From Lithobates sylvaticus (Eukaryota > Chordata > Amphibia > Anura > Ranidae), in the NCBI GenBank assembly GCA_028564925.1, contig CM053030.1, positions 272,116,492-272,180,491 on the forward strand: DNA of 64,000 bases, read 5' to 3'. This document shows, in pieces, positions 56,820-64,000 of the stretch. The notes beneath the pieces were generated by a model, which was not told the origin of the DNA, searched no databases, and saw nothing but the letters and a program-made list of their open reading frames with translations. The position numbers and the translations under genes are program-made. Within the stretch, counting starts at the first letter, position 1, and every line of letters starts with the position of its first letter.

Positions 56820-57264
56820 AGTGATACTAAAGGATCGGTTTCAATTTTTTTTAAATAACATACATGTCATACTTACCTCCCCAGTGCAGCTAGTTTTGCA
56901 CAGAGTGGCCCCGAACATCCATTTCTGGGGTCCCTCGGTGGCTCTTGCAGCTCCTCCCCGCATCAGATAACCTCCTAGGAGAAGCGCTCTCCTGAGGGGG
57001 GTTACCTTTCGGGCGTGCTCCCAATCCAGCATTCGGCATCCATAGAGGCCGAATGCAGGACTCGGCCCCACCCCGGCGCCTGCGTCATTGGATTTGATTG
57101 ACAGCAGCGGGAGCCAATGGCTGCGCTGCTATCAATCTATCCAATCAAGAGCGGGGAACCCGTGGACAGAGGGACGACGGGGATGTGCCAACAGAAATTC
57201 GGGGCTCAGGTAAGTAAAACATAGGATGCATTAAGGTGAAAACACACAAGCCTTTACAACCCCT
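56820..57264. mobile_element. TTAA element (AGNGG-end family)
   Basis: TTAA at 56816-56819 and 57265-57268. Ends AGTGATACTAAAGG and (complement) GGGGTTGTAAAGG. The GC-rich core shares GATTGACAGCAGCGGGAGCC with the fragment at 44806-44983. Confidence 0.65.
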
Positions 57265-57269
57265 TTAAC

Positions 57270-58040
57270 ATCCATTTCACACTGGGGCATTTTTTCAGGC
57301 ACTTTTGGGCTAAAAATAGTGCCTATAAAGCACCTGAAAAACACCTCCCCTGCAGCCCAAGTGTAAGAGCCCAAATGCTTTAATACTGGAGCGGTGCGCT
57401 TGCAGGACGTCAGAAAAAGTCTTGTAAGCAGCATGTTTCGGGCGGTGCAGGAGCAGTGAATACACTGCTCCTCCACCACCACTGCCATTGAAATCAATGG
57501 GCACCACAGCCGAAGCGCTATTAACCCTTTATTCGGCCGCTAGCGGGGGTTAAAAGCGCCCGCTAGCGGCTGAAAAGCACCGCTATTAGACCTCTTTCAC
57601 ACTGCGGGCGTTTTTCAGGCGCTACAGCACAAAAAATATCGCCTGCATAGCACCTGAATAAAGCGGCTCCATTCACTACCATGTGAAAGCCTGAGGGCTT
57701 TCCCACTGGATCGGTGCGCTGGCAGGGCATCAGAAAAAAAGTCCTGCCAACAGCTTCTTTGGAGCGGCAAACTCACCGCTCCTCCCCATTGAAATCAATG
57801 GGACATCGCTGTGATACCGCCGGCAAAACGCTGCCGCGGCGGCGATTTGCGGGCAGATTTAACCCCTTTTCGGCCGCTAGCGGGGGTTAAATTTGGCCCA
57901 CTATCGGCCGAATAGCGCCTCTAAAACGATGGTAAAGGGCCGCTAAAATAGCGTTGCTTTACCGCTGACGGCTCAGTGTGAAAGGGGTCTTACAGCGGCA
58001 AAGCTTTACCGCTAACGCCCCACCCCAGTATGAAAGGGCT
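57270..58040. mobile_element. PIF/Harbinger-like MITE interrupted by a relative
   Basis: The outer left part (CATTTCACACTGGGGC onward) stops at 57585. Its right part resumes at 57993 (CAGCGGCAAAGCTTTACCGC) and ends in CACCCCAGTATGAAAGGGCT. Between them is the inner copy with its own TTA flanks. Confidence 0.7.
57589..57989. mobile_element. PIF/Harbinger-like MITE inside a relative
   Basis: TTA at 57586-57588 and 57990-57992. Ends GACCTCTTTCACACTGCGGG and (complement) GACCCCTTTCACACTGAGCC. 401 bp. Confidence 0.8.
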
Positions 58041-58152
58041 CAATGTGAAGAGTTCCCATCTCATCTACATGTATCTGATACAATAACGATTTGATACATT
58101 GTATAGGGGTACCTTGAGGTGAGAGTTGCAAGAAGAATTGACATGGCTTTAA

Positions 58153-58904
58153 CCACTTGTCCACAAAACAGTTAAACCCCCTTCTTGCCCAGGCCAAATT
58201 TTCAGCTTTCAGTGCTGTTGCACTTTAAATGACAATTGCGTGGTCATGCAACACTGCACCCATATAACATTTTAAGCATTTTTTCACACAAAATAGAGCT
58301 TTCTTTTGGGTGTATTTAATCACCACTGGGGGTTTTAATTTTTTGCTAAAACACACTAAAAAAATTAAAAATAAAAATAAAAAAGTTTTCATAGTTTGTT
58401 AAAGAATTTTGCAAACAGATAATTTTTCTCCATCACTGATGAAACTGCACTGATAGGCTGTACTGATGAGGTGGCACTGGTAGGCAACACTGGCACTGGT
58501 GGGCATTGATAGGTGGCACAGATGAGGCAGCGGTGGCTCACCGTGTGGGGGACCGATGTCCCTCTGACAGAAGCCAGTAATCAGGTTTTTTTTTTCTTTA
58601 ATCTTTTTTTTTTCTCCCCACGCTGTCAGCGTGAGGAGAAAAAAAAAATAGCCGATTGCCGGCTCCATTTACATCAAGCAATCATCTGTCATTGGCTGAC
58701 AGCTGATCATGTGGTGAACGGTCAGGATCGGCCCCTTACTCCGATCTATGATCGGCCAAATCTCCTTGACTCGCTCTGATCACAGAGCACACCGCACGCG
58801 CCCCTCAGACCATTAGGGCACAGGGGGGACGTACATGGACGCCCTCCTGGCAATTTAAGCCCACACTATAGCTGTCTTTTGGCTATAGTGCCGGCAACAA
58901 GGGG
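58153..58904 (+). mobile_element. TTAA element (CCACTT-end family), left partner of an inverted pair
   Basis: TTAA at 58149-58152 and 58905-58908. Left end CCACTTGTCCACAAAAC, right end GGCAACAAGGGG. The family landmark ACAATTGCGTGGTCATGCA is at 58230. A GGCACTGGTGGGCATTGATAGG-type minisatellite scrap lies at 58430-58530. 752 bp. Confidence 0.82.
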
Positions 58905-58908
58905 TTAA

Positions 58909-59649
58909 CCACATGCCGACCGCGCTATAGTCGAAAGACGGCTACAGCGCGGTCGGGTTTCCCTGAGTGGACGTCCTACGGACGTCCTCCCAGAAAGTTG
59001 CTCCCGCGCGCCCCCTGGGGCGCGCACTCGGGAACATCCGTGACCGCCGGGTCCCGAGGACCCGGCGCATCACGGATCACGGTAAACAGCCGCTGATAGC
59101 GGCCGTTTACCACGTGATCGCTCCGTCAAATGACGGAGCCATCACATGTACACAACCCTCCTCTCTCTGTACCGATCGGTACAGAGAGGAGAGAAGCAAA
59201 GAGGGTGAGAGACGGGACCAGCGCTGTGGGCTGGATGTGTAGTGCCCACAGCGCTGGTCAATACACTGCCACCGATGTGCAATGCTCTGCCACCAACCAC
59301 TCTGCCAATACTCTGCCAATACTCTGCCAATACTCTGCCAATACTCTGCCAATACTCTGCCAATACTCTGCCAATACTCTGCCAATACTCTGCCAATAAT
59401 TTTTAATAGAAACAAAGAATTTTTATTTTTTTTTACCGAATTTTCAGTATTTTTTGATTTATAGCGCAAAAAATAAAAATCCCAGCGGTGATTAAATACC
59501 ACCAAAAGAAAGCTCTATTTGTGTGAAAAAAAGGACACAAAATTCATTTGGGTACAGTGTTGCATGACGGAGTAATTGTCATTCAAAGTGTGAGAGCACC
59601 GAAAGCTGAAAATTGGTCTGGTTAGGAAGGGGGTTTAACTGCCCAGTGG
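58909..59649 (-). mobile_element. TTAA element (CCACTT-end family), right partner, reversed
   Basis: The shared TTAA at 58905-58908 and a worn TCAA at 59650-59653 flank it. The left end CCACATGCCGACCGCGC and right end CTGCCCAGTGG are in reverse order to 58153-58904. The GC-rich left part has GACGTCCTACGGACGTCC and CGGGTCCCGAGGACCCGG palindromes. An 11-base tandem repeat lies inside at 59300-59398. 741 bp. Confidence 0.82.
59300..59398. repeat. Nine perfect tandem copies of CTCTGCCAATA
   Basis: The 11-base unit repeats nine times without a mismatch. Units are directly adjacent with no spacers, so it is not a CRISPR array. Confidence 0.98.
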
Positions 59650-59653
59650 TCAA

Positions 59654-60747
59654 ATGTCTATTTTTGTAATATGTTCATGAATTTACAAAAAAAAAAAAAA
59701 AAATATATATATAAAATTTTTATGTATGCTTGTAGTAGGGTTATTCTTGGTTACCTCAAAAGTCCAAAAACATTTTGGTTTTATACATCCATTCAAAAGT
59801 GGATGCGGTACCCATAAATGGAGCTCACATCGCTACATACTGTAGCCTGAGGTCCTGTGTACAGCCCAATAGCAACTGCGGATCAAACAGAGGCTAAGAT
59901 GGCAGCTCCCTTGGCTGTAATGGATAAGAGGGTTTAGTTTCACTATAAACATACCATTAAAGGGTCTTAAACCTGTTCAATAAGTGCAAAAATATATATA
60001 TATATATATATATATATTTCATATTCTCGCTGAAACTTTTGCAGCTGACAACTTTCATTGCTCTCTGTCTGTGCTGACTTATCAGGCAATCCTTCTCTGT
60101 GAAAAAGAAGATAAGAGTTTAGGCCTCATTACCACAGATGCTCAGCCCTATACAGAGGGAAGAGATGTTGATCTTTTTACAGTAGTGCTGAGCTGTGTAC
60201 AAACAGCCTATACAAATGAATGAAGCCTAATGCAGTCTTGGCCTAGAGTGACAACCATGATTTCCCCCTAGATACCGTTCAGTAAGTGCCGTCACCCCAA
60301 AAGGGTTACTGGCAGGATTAAAAATATAAGACAAAATGTCTTAAAAAAAAAAAAAAAAAAAAGGAAAAACTAATGCAGCCAACACATCTAAGGACTGGGA
60401 AACTGCAATACAGAACATTTATGTTCTTGAGTTTAGATAAGTTTTAAACTGCTGAGCTAATAACTTATGATTGATCTCGCAATCTTCAATCAAGTCCCTA
60501 AATCAGATGAAAGCCCGAGTTCACTTTCTCCCTGCATATTGTTTCCCCCCCACATCTGAAATCTACATAAGCATTCCGTTTATGGGATAGTACACAGAAA
60601 AAACAAGTTAACAGCACACTGCAAATATTTGAAGAATCAGCAAAATAAACATATACAAGTCAAACACATATTTAACTAGCCATACACATTGATTTGGCAG
60701 CGCAGGCTGGGTCTAATGTCGTGCCTTCACATATTTTTGCAAATACT
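59654..60747. other. Plain DNA with small microsatellites
   Basis: A/TA runs at 59687-59710 and 59991-60017 and an A run near 60342. No element ends and no gene recognised. Confidence 0.4.
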
Positions 60748-60967
60748 CCACTTGCCCTCCGGAAGATTTAAGCCCCTTTCATGACCATGCAATTTTTTGC
60801 TTTTTGGCACTGCTTTCTTTAACAGTTGCGTGGTCATGCAACGCTGTACACAAATTCAATTTTTATAAGTTCTTTCCCCACAAATAGAGCTTTCTTTTGG
60901 TGGTATTTGATCACTGGGCTTTTCTGCACTATAAAAACGTAAAAAGACTGAACATTTTGAAAAAAAA

Positions 60968-61030
<63 letters not shown>

Positions 61031-61560
61031 TTAAAGCTGGACTGTGATAGTACGGTGGGCAATCTTACACTGACACTTTGTGGGAACCAGTGACACTAAT
61101 AGCAATCGGTGCTAAAAATATGCACGATCACTGTACTAATGACACTGGCTGAGAAGGGGGGTTAACATCTAGGGTGATCAAAGGGTTAAATGTGTGCCTA
61201 ACCTGTGCTTATGTATGTACTGTGAGGTGCTTTTACTAAGGGATGTGCTGGCTTTTATACCCTGCTTTGCAAGGAACTAAAAACCAGCACATCAATGCTG
61301 GCAGGACAGAACTCTGTATAGTTTACATAAGCAGAGCGCTGTCCTGTCTTCCAGCATACATCGGCTTGTGCGCTGATCGCGGGCTCGTCTCCAACCAAGT
61401 ACATGATCCAGAACAGGAGAGCCGCTCTGCCGTCATAATCATACTTGAGGCGATCGGCAAGCAGATATTCTGGCTATACATTTCTTGCTATCATCATGAC
61501 CCACCAGAAACAATCCAAAATAAAATTCTCCCACTCCTGACCTGTACCTGGCCACATATG
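60748..61560 (+). mobile_element. Worn TTAA element (CCACTT-end family) with (TA)n
   Basis: CCACTTGCCCTCCGGAAG, GTTGCGTGGTCATGCAACGC and AAATAGAGCTTTCTTTTGGT match the family in order. A (TA)n run at 60970-61023 sits where relatives have A/T runs. The left TTAA is lost and the right end (about 61560) is uncertain. Confidence 0.6.
60970..61023. repeat. (TA)n microsatellite
   Basis: About 27 TA units. Confidence 0.95.
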
Positions 61561-61939
61561 TGTGCACTTTGTACGTTATAGGTCCATTCACACATTTAGT
61601 TGCAGAATTCAAACCAGAATTGGACCGTACAGTATATTATACTGTACATATGTAAAGGTTTGTGTGACCATTTACCTGAGCATGCCGTTAATGGACACAT
61701 GCGCCACCCCAACTGCTCAGGGCCGATGTGTAAACCTCAATAGTTTGTAAAACAGCAGCGACGCAGGTACAAAATTAGTGAAAGCCAAGGTCATTCTGCG
61801 CATGCACTGCCTCCACAGATTACACACTATTGATATTTACATCTCTGACTGAAAAAGTAATTCATGCCGTAGCAGCGCACGCACAGAATAAATTCAGACT
61901 GACTAAAGGTCTACACATGAGCAACCATAGCATGAATAA

Positions 61940-62330
61940 GGCCCCTTTCACACGAGGCGGATTCGTTTCAGCGGAGTCCACCAGCTCAGTGGGAGATCTC
62001 TCCGTAGATCTCCGCTGAGCTGGCGGATGACAGGTCCGTCTCTGATTACTGAGCGGGGAGGGGCCTGTCAGAGCCCCGCTGATTCCTATGGGAAGATTGG
62101 ACGAAAACAGAAAGCATGTCCATTTTCATTAGTTGTCATTCGATCCGATAAGACGGATGGCAGACGAATCGCCATACATCGGTCTTGAGCGGATCGGATG
62201 GCAGGCGGGTGTCAGCAGACACCTTTCCGCTGACATCCGCCTGCCCATAGGAGTCAATGGATGGCCCGCTCAGATCCGCCTGAAAAACGGACAGGCCGAT
62301 CCGAGGGGGCTTGTCGCGTTAAAAGGGCCC
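61940..62330. mobile_element. TWA-flanked palindromic MITE
   Basis: TAA at 61937-61939; worn ATT after 62330. The left end GGCCCCTTTCACACGAGGC pairs with a shortened right end AAAGGGCCC. The core GGAGATCTCTCCGTAGATCT and CAGCGGA/TCCGCTG motifs fold back. Confidence 0.6.
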
Positions 62331-62369
62331 ATTCATTCAGGGGGAGATGTTAAGATCATAATTTTAATT

Positions 62370-62485
62370 TAGCGCCAACAGTTTACAAAGCATTTTACGA
62401 AATAAAAGGGAGACAGTATAGTTTCAACATAATTCAAGACAAGAGGGTTCGGAGGGCCCTGCTCATGAAAGCTTACAATCTAAAA
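62370..62485 (+). repeat. SINE-like dispersed repeat
   Basis: Same order of motifs as 44690-44805: TTAGCGCCAACAGTTT, GGGAGACAGTATAG, GGGCCCTGCTC, AGCTTACAATCTAAA. Confidence 0.55.
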
Positions 62486-62563
62486 GCAAATGTGTGAATT
62501 CAATTGGACATAAGCAGGATACTGTAGGTGTTCAGATGCAGTATAGACACGTTTTTTCTTTCA

Positions 62564-62828
62564 GGCCCCTTTCACACTGCTGCGACTTGAAAGTTACGCA
62601 ATTTTTCAGCCACGACTTTGCCATGATTTCAGGGAATGCCTGAAAATGTCTATGGACCGCAACTCGCATCAAAGACGGACAAAAGTAGTACAGGGACTAC
62701 TTTGAAGTCAGTGCGACTTGAGGTAGCACTGATATAAATGGTTACCATTGGGAATCATGGGACACGACTTGTCATGCGAATCTGATGTGCGACTTTTCCT
62801 GTGAATTTGGACAAGTGTGAAAGGGGCC
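62564..62828. mobile_element. TWA-flanked palindromic MITE
   Basis: TCA at 62561-62563 (one base worn) and TAA at 62829-62831. Left end GGCCCCTTTCACACTGCTGC; right complement GGCCCCTTTCACACTTGTCC. 265 bp with repeated GCGACTTGA motifs. Confidence 0.75.
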
Positions 62829-62835
62829 TAAAACT

Positions 62836-63115
62836 AGCTTCTCTTTTGGAAAGTCCCCCATAGCCAAACAGGAAGTGAGAGGAAATATCTTAAAATTAAG
62901 GGAATTCCTTGGGGACCTCCAGATCACCAGAACTAGTGTTCCCATTGGAAGAGGCCCCTTCTATTACTTTTCTGGGGACAACCCAAAACTTGGGGTTTTC
63001 TTTTACTTTCAAATTATAATGGTAAATAGGACACAAAAGGGCAAATCTCCCTAACAGGGGTACAGACAGCAATAAAAACTGACAAGTGCTCTAATCTCTC
63101 TCCGCTCAAAAAGTT
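62836..63115. repeat. 'CTCACTTCCTGTTTG' repeat, unsplit copy
   Basis: The complement of 48985-49745 without the TTAA insert. It shows AAATTAAGGGAATTCCTTGG, where the other copy carries the element. Confidence 0.75.
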
Positions 63116-63795
63116 TTGTCTAGTGGTTGTAAAGCCTTAAGGTTTTTTACCATGAGCATCTCTCCCAGCCATTGGTTCCCACTGCCAATCAAATTCTGTG
63201 ACAAGGGAGCAGGGGACTGGGCCAAGCCACCCTGTGTCAATGAACGCAGGCAAGTCGGATACCGAGTGAGCCCACACGAGTGCCCCCACAGGAAGTGGCT
63301 TCCTATGGGGGCACTTGCAGAAGATGAAGGAGGCAGGACCGCCGATGGGGGTGGGGGGGGTGTCAGGCTGCTCTGTGCCAAACCATTACACAGAGCAGGC
63401 AAGTATAATAGGTTTGTTACTTTAAAAAGGAAAAGGTAACCTTTAATTATCCAATTGTTGTGCGATTGAAACAAAAAGATAAAATCCACAATCAAATAAG
63501 CATAACTACTCTGCCGATAGTTTAAGAATCAAATTTGATTGAATTTGAGCAAACTGAGCCAGTTGGTCAGGATGGAAAAGTATACACTGTTTCACATCGA
63601 TCAGCAGCACTGAGATACTTTGTTCATGAATACAGTTGTATTTTGATTGATCAGATTATATTACATGGTGAAAATAGAGATGCGATCAATAACTTATGAT
63701 AATATCTCAAAGAATTAAAAAAAAAGAAAAAAAATACACACTCACCTACAGAATGTGTTGGCAGCATTGGTCTGATGCTGCAGTGCTAAGACTAA
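63116..63795. other. Spacer, nothing recognised
   Basis: A G run at 63349-63360 and A runs near 63717. No element ends or coding motifs. Confidence 0.4.
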
Positions 63796-63972
63796 GGCTG
63801 GCCATACATTATACAATTTTCTTGTACAACTTTCCTTAGAGCTACCAAAACCATATAATATGAAGTCAGACCTAAACACTTTCAATTTCTATGCAGTCAG
63901 GCCCTTGTACTACATAGTTGAAGGTAAATCTAAAGAAAATTTAATAAGAAAATTGTATGGTGTATGGCCAGC
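63796..63972. mobile_element. Short foldback MITE with TWA flanks
   Basis: TAA at 63793-63795 and TTA at 63973-63975. Ends GGCTGGCCATACATTATAC and (complement) GCTGGCCATACACCATAC, with arms of about 50 bases. 177 bp, so most of it is stem. Confidence 0.8.
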
Positions 63973-64000
63973 TTAAGAACTGAGCAACCATATGACTGCT

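Noticed and set aside
59300-59398. Regular short repeats considered as a CRISPR array
   Set aside because: Units are directly adjacent without spacers, and the context is a vertebrate transposon.

Overview
The window looks like repeat-rich vertebrate nuclear DNA, most probably from a ranid (true) frog. The reasons are very AT-rich spacers, long (TA)n, (CA)n and (GAA)n runs, vertebrate-type Tc1/mariner, hAT, L1-like, Ty3/gypsy and DIRS relics, and hundreds of bases of palindromic repeats of the 'GGCCCCTTTCACACTG' and 'TTAACCACTTCAGCCCC' kinds. The last point is from memory of ranid sequence, not from a search. I see no convincing intact host gene, exon chain, tRNA, rRNA or snRNA. It reads as intergenic or intronic DNA built by successive transposon insertions.

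The largest coding relic is a 5'-truncated L1-group LINE (9564-12572) with 16-bp target-site duplications (TSDs), lodged inside a TTAA-flanked non-autonomous transposon (8727-12639). A second LINE ORF2 tail lies at 4266-4715, and a 211-bp LINE tail with a 17-bp TSD at 33724-33934. Three Tc1/mariner relics are at 14536-15157, 15625-17030 and 46229-47021; the second is split by other elements. Old retroelement fossils are a DIRS-type element (17630-19690, minus), a DIRS recombinase tail (28390-28870, minus), a Ty3/gypsy pol piece (27030-28075, minus) and a gypsy-like gag piece (29875-30305, plus). All are broken.

Most of the rest consists of non-autonomous DNA elements that I sorted by the TSD read directly at their ends. 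TTAA gives piggyBac-like elements in two families, one with CCACTT ends and one with AGNGG ends. A three-base TWA gives PIF/Harbinger-like palindromes with GGCCCC ends. Eight bases with CAG or TAG ends gives hAT-like elements. TA gives a pogo/mariner-like element. Several copies give natural before-and-after pairs within the window, so the target site can be read exactly.

Region by region: 0-3.1 kb holds two TTAA elements and then plain DNA; 3.1-6.0 kb a hAT, a TA element, a LINE tail and a second hAT; 7-13 kb the LINE-in-TTAA-element stack; 14-17 kb two Tc1 relics; 17.6-21.7 kb the DIRS fossil, a (GAA)n tract and a hAT split by a TTAA element; 21.9-23.4 kb plain DNA; 25-30 kb a TTAA element, (CA)n and the LTR/DIRS fossils; 30-41 kb hAT and Harbinger-like elements; 41.2-47.3 kb a locally duplicated stretch of otherwise plain DNA, which is the least explained structure here; 48-64 kb TTAA and TWA elements with microsatellites. 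I found no CRISPR array, operon or other gene system. The most informative content is the record of nested insertions and the 41-47 kb duplications.
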